This document shows, piece by piece, positions 1-7,274 of a DNA stretch of 14,709 bases; positions within the stretch are counted from its first letter, which is position 1, and each line of letters starts with the position of its first letter. A model generated the notes under the pieces. That model saw nothing but the letters and a program-made list of their open reading frames with translations. It was not told where the DNA came from and ran no database searches. The stretch comes from an uncultured bacterium. GTDB lineage: Bacteria; Planctomycetota; Phycisphaerae; Phycisphaerales; SM1A02. The position numbers and the translations under genes are program-made. The stretch is taken from the NCBI GenBank assembly GCA_903914045.1, contig CAIWNO010000347.1:1-14709 (forward strand). Direction: 5' to 3'.

Positions 1-819
1 GGAATGTTTCCCGAAATGGTTTCAAGCGGCGTGGTGGAGAACATGTTGTCGAGGCCAATTCCGCGTTGGCGTTTATATATTTATAAATTCACCGCGGGGT
101 TATTGTTCACGTCGCTGCAAATGGCTGTGTTTTGCGTGGCCAGTTTTCTGGTCATTGGCTTACGCGGCGGAGCGTGGGAGCCAGGCCTGTTTCTAGCCAT
201 TCCGCTGGTGACTTTGTTGTATTCCTATTTGTTCGCCATGAGCGCGTTGCTTGGCACCGTCACGCGTTCCGCAATCGCGGCGTTGCTGCTCACCATTTTG
301 TTCTGGGGATTTTTGTTCACCGTGAATTCCGCGGAGACCATTGTGAATGGATTCCGCATTGGCAGCGTGAAGGAATGCCAGGCGGTTGAGGCGTTGATAC
401 AAAAGCGCAAGAAGGAAAACGCGGATGTGGATGTGTCGGATTTGCAAACCGAACTTGAACGCGATCAGTCCACACTGGCCAACTTGCAACTATGGCATCG
501 AGTTGTGTTCGCGCTGAAGACCGCGTTGCCAAAAACAGATGAGACCACTTCGCTTTTGCAGCGCTGGACGTTGGAGGCCTCCAACATGCAAGAAGAAGGC
601 GCCGATGAAGCCGAGGAAGTTGCCGCGACGGCGCAAAAGCAACGCCGACGTGGTGGGCCCGGATTTGGAAATAGCCGCGCAAAAACCAGCGTGGTGGTGG
701 CGGCCATTGAAGTCGATCAGCGATCGCGCGGTGTTGGTTGGATCTTGGGCACATCCGTGGTATTTGAAATTGTCACCCTTGGCGTTGGGTGCTGGCTCTT
801 TGCGCGCCGCGACTTTTAA
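1..819 (+). CDS. ABC-2 type transporter permease, 3' part (5' end outside window)
   Basis: Membrane subunit of an ABC exporter whose substrate cannot be told. The frame is open to base 1, and the visible protein begins inside the family signature: an FPEMVSSGVVENMLSRPIPR stretch matches the segment just before a transmembrane helix in ABC-2 permeases, where the first periplasmic or cytoplasmic arm meets the second helix. So the ATG at 4 is probably internal and an N-terminal helix is missing. Counting from that Met, hydrophobic segments lie near residues 28-52, 61-83, 89-109 and 244-266, ending in the usual FARRDF tail. Between helices is an unusually long charged insert (about 115-240) with likely coiled-coil, an acidic stretch (196-205) and a basic RRR run. 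The partner ATPase is presumably upstream of the window. Family confidence is good; substrate unknown. Confidence 0.82.
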   Translation, partial: GMFPEMVSSGVVENMLSRPIPRWRLYIYKFTAGLLFTSLQMAVFCVASFLVIGLRGGAWEPGLFLAIPLVTLLYSYLFAMSALLGTVTRSAIAALLLTILFWGFLFTVNSAETIVNGFRIGSVKECQAVEALIQKRKKENADVDVSDLQTELERDQSTLANLQLWHRVVFALKTALPKTDETTSLLQRWTLEASNMQEEGADEAEEVAATAQKQRRRGGPGFGNSRAKTSVVVAAIEVDQRSRGVGWILGTSVVFEIVTLGVGCWLFARRDF

Positions 820-1045
820 ATCATGCAAGGGGCGTGTGAGTGCTTTCACAACTTAGAGGCGCTGCGATTTCCAAATGATGCAAGAAACGCGCGCTGTCAC
901 AACTGAGTGCGCCGCTATTTTAAATTGATGCAACAGCCGCGCGATTTCACAACTTAGTGACGCCGCGAATTTTAAAATGGAAGAGACGCGCGCGTTCGCA
1001 ACTCACTGGCGCTAGAAAAGCAAGTCAGTCCATCCGACTCACTGG
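804..1045. repeat. Degenerate tandem array of about 50 bp units between convergent genes
   Basis: Units can be read at 804-857, 859-908, 909-958 and 959-1008, with a decayed remnant to about 1045. The second, third and fourth are each exactly 50 bp. By eye the 859 and 909 units match at 39 of 50 positions. Shared blocks in order are GCGCCGCGA, TTTTAAAT, GATGCAA, a CG-rich CGCGCG block and TTCACAACTTAGT. The first unit contains the last codons and stop of the permease gene, and the remnant (GACTCACTGG) runs over the stop of proC on the other strand. No ORF, terminator hairpin with T-run or transposase is associated. A minisatellite grown by duplication of a gene end is the simplest reading. 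Confidence 0.75.
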
Positions 1046-1884
1046 TTGGCTTGACCCAACTGCGCGGCGCGATCTTTCGCCGCTTGCGCCGCACGCGTGA
1101 TCAGTTGGGAAAATTCTCCCGCATCTAGAACGGCAAGCGCCGCGGCTGTTGTGCCGTGTGGGCTGGTCACGCTGGCGCGCAACGCCGCCGCATCAAATGC
1201 GCCAGCTGAAGCGCTTTTGGAAACGCCTTGCAGCACATCAAGCGACAAGTTTTTCGCCACATCTTTCGGCAGGCCAAGTTGAAGCGCCGCGCGCTCAAGC
1301 GCCTCAATGAACAAGCACAGATACGCAATACCAGAACTGGAAATAGCGGTGGCGGCGTCCAGGTGCGACTCATGCAGCAGTTCAACGCGTCCCACCGCAG
1401 AAAAAAGTTTCATGGCAAATTCGCGCGCGGGCGCGGGACATTCTTGTGGAATTGAAAGCGCGGTCACCGCGGCTTGCACTTGCGCGGCCACATTGGGCAT
1501 GGCGCGAATGACATGCTTCACTTTCAAGCGCGCGCCAATGTGCTCAGCGGACCAACCCGCCATGACGCTCATGACATTGGTGTTTGCGGCCACGCATAAT
1601 TGCGGCGCCAACTCGCTAAAAAACTGCGGCTTAATGGATAGCAACAGTGCGTGGCCACTTTGCGCGCATGTGTTCATGTCCACTAATTTCAAACCCATTG
1701 AATGCGCCTGCGCCATGCGCGCGTCGCTTCTAGCCCAAACAACAATGTCGCTGGCTTTGAGAACACCAGTGGACACGCAGCCGCGCACAATGGCCGAAGC
1801 CAATTTGCCAAATCCAAGCACCGCCAAAGTGTGTTGAGCGCTTGCATTTGCAGGGACTTGCTGTGGCGATGATGAATTGGGCAT
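1039..1884 (-). CDS. proC: Pyrroline-5-carboxylate reductase
   Basis: Last step of proline synthesis: NAD(P)H reduction of 1-pyrroline-5-carboxylate to proline in the cytoplasm. At 281 residues it is close to the family length of about 270, with a short extra N-terminus rich in Ser, Pro and Ala. The Rossmann dinucleotide loop is LGFGKLASAIV (residues 23-33), the AMPN motif sits at 128-131 and the family signature VTSPHGTTAAAL at 239-250. The helix motif normally read as SGSGPAY is SSSGIAY here (182-188), a notable change near the active site; neighbouring residues LFIEALERA are normal. No Shine-Dalgarno lies at the usual distance; a CACAAT hexamer stands exactly 12 to 7 bases before the ATG, which could mean a leaderless mRNA. 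The gene is convergent with the permease. Confidence 0.93.
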   Translation of the reverse strand: MPNSSSPQQVPANASAQHTLAVLGFGKLASAIVRGCVSTGVLKASDIVVWARSDARMAQAHSMGLKLVDMNTCAQSGHALLLSIKPQFFSELAPQLCVAANTNVMSVMAGWSAEHIGARLKVKHVIRAMPNVAAQVQAAVTALSIPQECPAPAREFAMKLFSAVGRVELLHESHLDAATAISSSGIAYLCLFIEALERAALQLGLPKDVAKNLSLDVLQGVSKSASAGAFDAAALRASVTSPHGTTAAALAVLDAGEFSQLITRAAQAAKDRAAQLGQANQ

Positions 1885-2176
1885 GTCGGCATTGTGCCTT
1901 TGAATTGGATTTTGTGCAGTTGATCAATTCATATGAACTCGGCGCAATTATCCACGCGGCAATTTCAAATGCGCGCTTGCATGGCGCCAATATGTCCACA
2001 AGCCTCATTCTGAAAGCAAATGTGTTCCTTTCTAATACTGAATGTGTGAACGATTGACAGCGCAGGCGAATTTATAAACCGCCGACTACTTGCTGAAATA
2101 CCTGTTGCCGTACACATTTTTGCAGGCCGGCCTTGGTGGAATTATTTTTCAATTGGTCGCATACTCATGACCACGC
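1885..2176. other. Non-coding gap between divergent proC and LPS kinase genes
   Basis: No convincing gene is seen in these 292 bases. They must hold the divergent control regions. Visible elements are a 10-base palindrome TTCATATGAA at 1928-1937 next to TGATCA, a TTGACA at 2054-2059 followed by TATAAA at 2073-2078 but only 13 bases apart, and an AGGCCGGCCT palindrome at 2124-2133. None is strong enough to be called a promoter or operator on its own. Confidence 0.5.
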
Positions 2177-2941
2177 TTGAAAGACCCACTGCCACCAACA
2201 GGTTTTATATCGCACGCGCTTCCTTGCGGCGCAAGTTGGTTGCGCGCGCAGTGGGTCGATCAACTCGCCAACGCCGTTGGTCAAGCGACTTCGCCTGTGA
2301 TCACTTTGGCGCTTGCCTCCAAGGACAGCCAGCGATTTCGCGGGCGCGCCGCCGTGGCAACTTGGAAGTGCGATGAACTGAGCGCGCCGCTTGTTGTCCG
2401 TCGCTGCAGTCACGGCGGTTTCTGGCGCCACTTTGCGGGCGATCGATATATGGGAAACCACCGCGCGCGAATTGAAATTGAACATTCGCAGCGCATTTTG
2501 AAGCTAGGCATTGCCACGCCTGAAGTTGTGGGAGTTGTGTTGTACAAGTCAGGATTATTTCAGCGCATGGATTTGCTTACGATTCAAGTTCCCAACAGCG
2601 TGGACCTTGTTGCATTTCTGGCGGCGCGACCAACGGCGCATCGGCGTGATGCCGCGCTTGCGGCCGTGCGCGATTTGCTGGCCACATGCGCCACACATGG
2701 CTTGTTGCACAACGATTTGAACGCGCGCAATATTTTATTAGCCAACGTTGGCGAGGGCGTTCGCGCCTATGTGTTGGATGTGGAAGATGTTGCTTGGGCG
2801 CCACAACGCGTTGAACATGTGCGCGCAGCGAACCACGCGCGCTTGGCGCGTTCATTGCACAAGCGAGTCCGAATGGGCGATCTTGATATGACACCACAGC
2901 AAGTACTGACATTGATTTCTGAGTTAGAGTCCCACGCATGA
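2177..2941 (+). CDS. Kdo/WaaP-family lipopolysaccharide kinase (KdkA-like)
   Basis: A small protein-kinase-fold enzyme likely to phosphorylate Kdo or heptose in the lipopolysaccharide inner core, at the cytoplasmic face of the inner membrane. In the 254-residue product the N-lobe carries the family motif VVRRCSHGGFWRHFAGDRY (73-91), the stretch GIATPEVVGVVLYKSG (111-126) and the catalytic loop LLHNDLNARNIL (176-187) with catalytic Asp180 and Asn185. The metal-binding Asp is Asp201 in YVLDVEDV, where DFD is usual. The frame opens only at 2171, so the first usable start is TTG at 2177; there is no clear Shine-Dalgarno, and a later start would cut the N-lobe. It overlaps the heptosyltransferase gene by four bases (ATGA), which supports a joint role in LPS core assembly. 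Exact sugar acceptor unknown. Confidence 0.8.
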   Translation: MKDPLPPTGFISHALPCGASWLRAQWVDQLANAVGQATSPVITLALASKDSQRFRGRAAVATWKCDELSAPLVVRRCSHGGFWRHFAGDRYMGNHRARIEIEHSQRILKLGIATPEVVGVVLYKSGLFQRMDLLTIQVPNSVDLVAFLAARPTAHRRDAALAAVRDLLATCATHGLLHNDLNARNILLANVGEGVRAYVLDVEDVAWAPQRVEHVRAANHARLARSLHKRVRMGDLDMTPQQVLTLISELESHA

Positions 2942-3960
2942 AACTGCCGGAGCGTCCACGAATTTGCATGGTCATGATGAGCGCCATCGGCGACGTCGTG
3001 CACGCATTGCCAGTGATCACAGCCATCAAGCGACATCGCCCGCACGCGCGCATCACGTGGATTTTGCAAGCACCCGGCGCCGCGCTGGTGAATGGCCACA
3101 AAGATGTCGATGAAATTTTGATCTTTGATCGCAAGGCGGGCTGGCGCGGATTTTGGAATTTGCGCAAGCAACTCAAGACGCGTCCTTTTGATGTGGTGAT
3201 TGATTTGCAGTGTTATCTCAAGGCCAGCATCATCACCGCCATGTGTCAAAGTCCCATCAAACTTGGGCTGGACCGTGCCCGCGCCAAGGAATTGAACTGG
3301 CTTTTCACCAACACAAAAATTCCCGCGAAGCCGCTGAATCATGTGCAGGCGCACTTTCTGGAATTTCTTGACGCCATGCAAATTCCCAGCCAGCCGTTGC
3401 AATGGAACATTGGTCCGTGGCCGCAAGAGCGCGCGTGGCAAACGAAATTTTTCGCCAACATGTCTACGCCGCGCGTGGCGCTTGTGGCCGGCACAAGTAA
3501 TCCGCTGAAGGATTGGTTGCCCGAGCGCATGTGTGAACTGATCGACGCGCTGGCCGCGCAAGGCTTGCAAACAATTTTAGTTGGCGGAAATTCCGCGCGC
3601 GAAAATGCGCTTGGCCAAATGTTGGCGCAACGTTGCGCGCATCCGCCTGTGAACGCGCTTGGTTCTGGCTTGCGCAATTTGGTTTGCATTCTTGATGGAT
3701 GCGACTTGGTGATTTCGCCGGACACTGGTCCGCTTCACTTGGCCGTGGCGCTTGGCAAGCCTGTCATTGGCTTGTACGGCTACAACAGTCCCACGCGTGT
3801 CGGACCATTTCGCAATGATCCCAAATTGTTGGTGGACGCCTATCACAACGCCGGCGAGGCTGCGCAAATGACATTCGCGCACAGGCAAGGGCGAATGCAG
3901 CACATTACGGTGCAAAATGTGCTTGATCGCGTTCATTATTGGCGCGCTTTGAAACAGTGA
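2938..3960 (+). CDS. Glycosyltransferase family 9, heptosyltransferase (WaaC/WaaF-like)
   Basis: Transfers ADP-activated heptose to the inner core of lipopolysaccharide, at the cytoplasmic side of the inner membrane. The 340-residue product has the GT9 hallmarks: N-terminal MMSAIGDVVHALPV (13-26) with the candidate catalytic base Asp19, VIDLQCYLKAS (87-97) and the C-terminal nucleotide-sugar motif SPDTGPLHLAVALGKPVIGLYG (260-281, here split as SPDTG with Asp262 and PLHLA with His267). The GTSNPLKDW segment (185-193) lies where WaaC binds the donor phosphates. The arrangement resembles WaaC (heptosyltransferase I) slightly more than WaaF, but acceptor choice cannot be read from sequence. The ATG overlaps the kinase stop, so the two are translationally coupled. 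Confidence 0.85.
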   Translation: MKLPERPRICMVMMSAIGDVVHALPVITAIKRHRPHARITWILQAPGAALVNGHKDVDEILIFDRKAGWRGFWNLRKQLKTRPFDVVIDLQCYLKASIITAMCQSPIKLGLDRARAKELNWLFTNTKIPAKPLNHVQAHFLEFLDAMQIPSQPLQWNIGPWPQERAWQTKFFANMSTPRVALVAGTSNPLKDWLPERMCELIDALAAQGLQTILVGGNSARENALGQMLAQRCAHPPVNALGSGLRNLVCILDGCDLVISPDTGPLHLAVALGKPVIGLYGYNSPTRVGPFRNDPKLLVDAYHNAGEAAQMTFAHRQGRMQHITVQNVLDRVHYWRALKQ

Positions 3961-3979
3961 TTTTGCTACGATTGCCCCG

Positions 3980-4957
3980 ATGTCTAAAGCAGGTTTTGTC
4001 ACGCTTGATTTCGAGGAACCGGTTGCGCAAATCGATCAACAGATCGAAGTGATCGAGGCGAAAATAGACGCCGAATTGTTCGCAGATGAATTGCGAACCA
4101 TGCGCCAAGCGCGCGAAAGTTTGCTGCAAAAAACCTACGCCAATCTCACGCCGTGGCAAACAGTGCGCGTGGCGCGCCATCCGCAGCGCCCGCAAACGCT
4201 CGATTATGTCCGCATGATTTGTCGCGATTGGTCGGAGTTGCATGGCGATCGGCGCTTTGGCGACGACGCCGCGCTCATCACCGGCTTCGCGCGCATTGGA
4301 AGTTTAAAGTGCTTGGTGGTTGGCCATCACAAAGGGCGCTCCACCGAGGAGCGCATCAAGTGCCGCTTTGGTTGCGCCAATCCAGAGGGGTACCGCAAAG
4401 CCCTTTTGAAAATGAAGTTGGCGGAAAAATTTCATCTGCCCATTGTCACGCTCATTGATACGCCGGGCGCATATCCAGGTCTTGATAGCGAGCAACGTGG
4501 ACAAGCGGAGGCCATAGCCGTGAATCTGCGCGAGATGAGTCGCTTGCGCACACCTATTGTGTGCGTTGTGATTGGCGAAGGCGGCTCTGGCGGCGCGCTT
4601 GGAATTGGCGTGGGCGATCGCATTGCCATGTTGCAACACAGTTGGTATTCCGTGATCAGCCCCGAAGGGTGCGCGGCCATTCTGTGGAAGAAGGCCAACG
4701 AGCAAACAAATAATTCCGCTGCGCAAGCGCTGGCGTTGACCGCCGAGTGCAATCTGAAAAATGGTTTGATTGACGCCATCATTCCAGAGCCAAATGGCGG
4801 CGCGCATCGCGACCCGCAAGCGACCGCGGATCGCCTTCAAGGTTGGATTGTGGATTCCATCCGTGAACTGCAACGCCTTGCGCCGGACACGTTGGTGCGC
4901 CTTCGATTTGAAAAAATACGCAATATTGGCTCACATAACTGCGCCCCTCCCGCGTAA
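3980..4957 (+). CDS. accA: Acetyl-CoA carboxylase carboxyltransferase subunit alpha
   Basis: Alpha half of the carboxyltransferase that moves the carboxyl group from biotin to acetyl-CoA to give malonyl-CoA, the first committed step of fatty acid synthesis. Its partner AccD is not in this window. The 325 residues match the family length. Features in order: N-terminal coiled-coil arm beginning LDFEEPVAQID (9-19), HHKGRSTEERIKCRFG (116-131), PEGYRKAL, the DTPGAYPGLDSEQRGQAEA core (160-178), GEGGSGGALGIGVGDR (199-214) and the signature YSVISPEGCAAILWKK (223-238). Nothing essential looks missing. It follows the heptosyltransferase by 19 bases. There is no Shine-Dalgarno before the ATG, but a TACGAT hexamer at 3967-3972 could place transcription at or next to the start codon. 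Confidence 0.96.
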   Translation: MSKAGFVTLDFEEPVAQIDQQIEVIEAKIDAELFADELRTMRQARESLLQKTYANLTPWQTVRVARHPQRPQTLDYVRMICRDWSELHGDRRFGDDAALITGFARIGSLKCLVVGHHKGRSTEERIKCRFGCANPEGYRKALLKMKLAEKFHLPIVTLIDTPGAYPGLDSEQRGQAEAIAVNLREMSRLRTPIVCVVIGEGGSGGALGIGVGDRIAMLQHSWYSVISPEGCAAILWKKANEQTNNSAAQALALTAECNLKNGLIDAIIPEPNGGAHRDPQATADRLQGWIVDSIRELQRLAPDTLVRLRFEKIRNIGSHNCAPPA

Positions 4958-4962
4958 CGGGG

Positions 4963-4991
4963 TTGACTTGCGTGGTGAAGCAAACGACAAT
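4963..4991 (+). promoter_or_regulatory. Predicted sigma70-type promoter for the dksA-like/lspA pair
   Basis: TTGACT (4963-4968), 17-base spacer, GACAAT (4986-4991). The -35 matches five of six and the -10 four of six consensus positions, with the key A and T present. It begins just past the accA stop and would give a leader of about 75 bases before the GTG at 5075. Confidence 0.6.
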
Positions 4992-5060
4992 CGCACACCC
5001 ATCATCGAAACAGTATTGCAGCCATTGGTCAGGCCTTGGGCGGTCAAAGTGAACTTGAAA

Positions 5061-5066
5061 AAAGGA
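5061..5066 (+). promoter_or_regulatory. Ribosome binding site that fixes the start of the DksA-like gene
   Basis: AAAGGA lies eight bases before the GTG at 5075. An in-frame TTG at 5036 exists but has no such site, so the GTG is the better start. It is one of few clear Shine-Dalgarno sequences in the window. Confidence 0.65.
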
Positions 5067-5074
5067 TTTTATTC

Positions 5075-5914
5075 GTGTCAAAAAAGAAGCTAGAGAAAAA
5101 AACGACCAGCAAGAAATCTTCTGGTTCCGCAAAGCCAAGCGCAAAAAAAACTTCGCCCAAGTCCAAGGTGACCGTGGTCAAAAGTTCCAAAGTGGTCGCG
5201 AAGCCAGCCATGCCATCGCCGCCGCCCTCAAAGAAACATCCCAACCGCGTGCCGCCGCCGCCCATTGGCAAGAATGCGCCGCGGCCCATGCCCAAGCAAA
5301 CCGCGCCTGAAGAAAAGGGAAAGCGCACGCCAAAGATTGACATGTCCACCGCGCGCTCCGTCGCCGCAACCGCCATTACGCAGAAGGCCGATCAAGCTGG
5401 CTATGTCGTTATTAATGGCCGCCGGGTGCGCATGATCAGCAGCAAAGGAATGGACAAAAGTAAGAAGAAAAAGTCCAAGATTCTTGGTGGCGCCGACAAA
5501 GTGAAAGCCGCGCAGGAGATCGACATTCTGAGCATTAAGACGCGCTTGACCAGCAAGGAGTTGTCCGAGCACCGCGGCATTTTAATCGCGCGGCGTAACG
5601 AACTCATTGGCCGCGTGGAGGGTCTTGAAGATGAGGCGCTGCGCTCGAATGGCGGCAATCTCAGCAATATGCCGCTGCATATGGCCGATGTTGGAACCGA
5701 CACATTTGATCAGGAATTCGCGCTGAACATGGCAGCGTCTGACCGCGTGAAGTTGGCGGAGATTGACGAGGCTATTTCTCGTATCGATGATAAAAGTTAT
5801 GGCGTGTGCCAACTGACGGGCAAGCCAATTCCAAAGGCGCGCCTTGAGGCCAATCCGCTTGCCAAATACACCGTCGAGGCGGCGCTGATGATTGAGCGAG
5901 GCGTTGCTCATTGA
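5075..5914 (+). CDS. DksA/TraR-family protein lacking the zinc-finger cysteines, with basic N-terminal tail
   Basis: A 279-residue protein with two parts. Residues 1-140 are low-complexity and rich in Lys, Pro, Ser and Ala (for example SKKKLEKK, PSPPPSKK, PPPPIGK), giving a strongly basic, probably disordered tail. Residues 150-279 match the DksA/TraR fold: a coiled-coil pair with the family stretch DVGTDTFDQEFALNMA (205-220), then AISRIDDKSYGVCQLTGKPI (233-252) and IPKARLEANPLAKYTVEAA. A standard DksA has CxxC and a second CxxC; here only Cys245 remains, with Thr248, Thr266 and Ala269 where the others belong, so zinc binding is unlikely. DksA acts on RNA polymerase through its secondary channel, but that role is only inferred here. 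The tail might bind nucleic acid. The stop overlaps the lspA start, so the two are probably co-translated. Confidence 0.82.
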   Translation: MSKKKLEKKTTSKKSSGSAKPSAKKTSPKSKVTVVKSSKVVAKPAMPSPPPSKKHPNRVPPPPIGKNAPRPMPKQTAPEEKGKRTPKIDMSTARSVAATAITQKADQAGYVVINGRRVRMISSKGMDKSKKKKSKILGGADKVKAAQEIDILSIKTRLTSKELSEHRGILIARRNELIGRVEGLEDEALRSNGGNLSNMPLHMADVGTDTFDQEFALNMAASDRVKLAEIDEAISRIDDKSYGVCQLTGKPIPKARLEANPLAKYTVEAALMIERGVAH

Positions 5915-6579
5915 GTTCTGTACCGCCGGCGAACATCATTCCATTCATTCCTGCATGTCGATCCAAATCTGCGTGGCTGACATTGCTCGTGGTTTTTGCC
6001 ATTGGTCTTGCGCTTGATCTGTCAACAAAAAGCTGGGCCTTTCGTTGCGTGGCCCAGGAGCCTGTTGAACTTTCCTACGACGACATCGCGGGTAATCCGT
6101 CGTATCGACTTCCATTTCACACTGGGGTCAAGGCGCTGCCGTGGGATTTGTTGGACTTGCGACTGGTGCTGAATCACGGCGCCGTGTTTGGCTTGGGTCA
6201 GCAAAAGCGAATGGTGTTCATTGCCTTCACCATCATTGCGGTCACCGCCGCCATGTGGATTTTTGGTTGGTGGACCGATGCCAAAAATCGCGTGGCGCAT
6301 ATTGGAATTGGCTTGGTTTTAGCGGGTGGAATAGGCAATTTGTACGATCGCTTGGCGTACGGCGCGGTGCGTGATTTTTTATTCATGACTCCGCGGTGGC
6401 ACTTGCCATTTGGTTTTCATTGGCCAGGCGGCAGCACGGAATTGTTCCCGTGGATTTTCAACGGCGCCGACATGATGCTGTTGCTGGGCATGGCGATCTT
6501 GTTGATCAACGCGCAGCGGCAAGAGGCAACGCTAAAAGCTGAGAAGGATTCGGAAGCGCCTCCTGCTTCAACTCAATAG
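5911..6579 (+). CDS. lspA: Lipoprotein signal peptidase (signal peptidase II)
   Basis: Inner-membrane aspartic protease that removes the signal peptide of prolipoproteins after lipidation. Motifs: the N-terminal helix around 21-38 followed by DLSTKSWAF, LVLNHGAVFGL (85-95), GGIGNLYDRLAYGAVRDFL (139-157) and FNGAD (183-187). The expected catalytic pair is Asp155 and Asp187. At 222 residues it is longer than the usual 160-170, owing to an N-terminal extension, an insert before the NHGAVFG motif, a longer loop between the two catalytic motifs and a hydrophilic C-tail. The start is TTG at 5911, overlapping the preceding TGA; a GAGG about nine bases upstream serves as ribosome site. Its last 74 bases overlap the end of truB on the other strand. 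Two candidate substrates are encoded nearby. Confidence 0.93.
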   Translation: MSSVPPANIIPFIPACRSKSAWLTLLVVFAIGLALDLSTKSWAFRCVAQEPVELSYDDIAGNPSYRLPFHTGVKALPWDLLDLRLVLNHGAVFGLGQQKRMVFIAFTIIAVTAAMWIFGWWTDAKNRVAHIGIGLVLAGGIGNLYDRLAYGAVRDFLFMTPRWHLPFGFHWPGGSTELFPWIFNGADMMLLLGMAILLINAQRQEATLKAEKDSEAPPASTQ

Positions 6580-7216
6580 CGCGATCGATTGTGTACGGAC
6601 CAATCGCCGTGCGCCGAATCGCGGTGCAATATCCATCGCCACCAAGCGCCACGCCAAGATCGTGCGCCAAGCTGCGCACGTAAAAACCTTTGTCGCAGCG
6701 AATTGCCAGTCGCACAATGGGCCAAGCAAACGAAAGCATGGTGAGTTCATGCACCTTCACCATGCGCGGCTCCAACACCACTTGCTCACCGCTGCGCGCA
6801 ATGTCGTACGCCCGTCGACCCTTGATTTGCTTGGCGCTGAACGCCGGCGGCATTTGCGCATAGGCGCCAGTGAATTGTTTCAACGCCAACTCAACCATGT
6901 CCGCGGTTGGCGGGGGCGTGGTTCGAACGCACTCAATGCGATCGCTCTCGCTGTCGAGCGTTGGTGTTGTTGCGGAAAGATCAATCGTGGTTTCATAATG
7001 CTTTTCCATATCCATCAACATGTTGATGCTGCGCGTTGCGGAACCCACGGCAATAATCAGCACGCCCGTGGCCAGTGGATCAAGCGTGCCGGCGTGGCCC
7101 GTTCGCAAGCCGCCCATGCCGCGGCGCACCATTTCCACGGCGCGCATGCTTGAAACGCCCAACGGTTTGTCAATAATTACAATTCCGCAAGCAGGTGTTG
7201 GCGTTTGGTGCGTCAT
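6506..7216 (-). CDS. truB: tRNA pseudouridine(55) synthase
   Basis: Makes the universal pseudouridine-55 in the T loop of tRNAs. I chose the ATG at 7216, giving 236 residues beginning MTHQTPTPACGIVIIDKP; the frame is open further upstream but the extension has no family resemblance and runs into the opposite promoter. Motifs: GIVIIDKPLGVSS (11-23), catalytic loop GHAGTLDPLATGVL (40-53) with Asp46, the MPPAFSAKQIKGRRAYD segment (122-138) and GFYVRSLAHDLG (177-188). It ends soon after the catalytic domain and lacks the C-terminal PUA domain of the 314-residue E. coli enzyme, as in many bacteria. The last 74 bases overlap lspA tail to tail. No Shine-Dalgarno was found. Confidence 0.94.
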   Translation of the reverse strand: MTHQTPTPACGIVIIDKPLGVSSMRAVEMVRRGMGGLRTGHAGTLDPLATGVLIIAVGSATRSINMLMDMEKHYETTIDLSATTPTLDSESDRIECVRTTPPPTADMVELALKQFTGAYAQMPPAFSAKQIKGRRAYDIARSGEQVVLEPRMVKVHELTMLSFAWPIVRLAIRCDKGFYVRSLAHDLGVALGGDGYCTAIRRTAIGPYTIDRAIELKQEALPNPSQLLALPLAAAR

Positions 7217-7274
7217 GGAATAGTCGTTGACACAGTCTAGGGGGGCTTGAATTTCATGCTGATTTAAATATCTT

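Noticed and set aside
820..1038. CRISPR array
   Set aside because: The units are contiguous, degenerate and without unique spacers, and no cas genes are near.
1842..2057. 71-residue ORF on the + strand upstream of the LPS kinase gene
   Set aside because: It starts inside proC antisense, has no ribosome site and shows no domain or membrane pattern.
2054..2078. Promoter TTGACA ... TATAAA before the LPS kinase gene
   Set aside because: The spacer is 13 bases, too short for a sigma70 promoter; left as a note only.
2767..3570. 267-residue ORF on the - strand, with a 199-residue one at 2577-3176
   Set aside because: Both are shadows of the kinase and heptosyltransferase genes with His/Arg-rich, domain-free translations.
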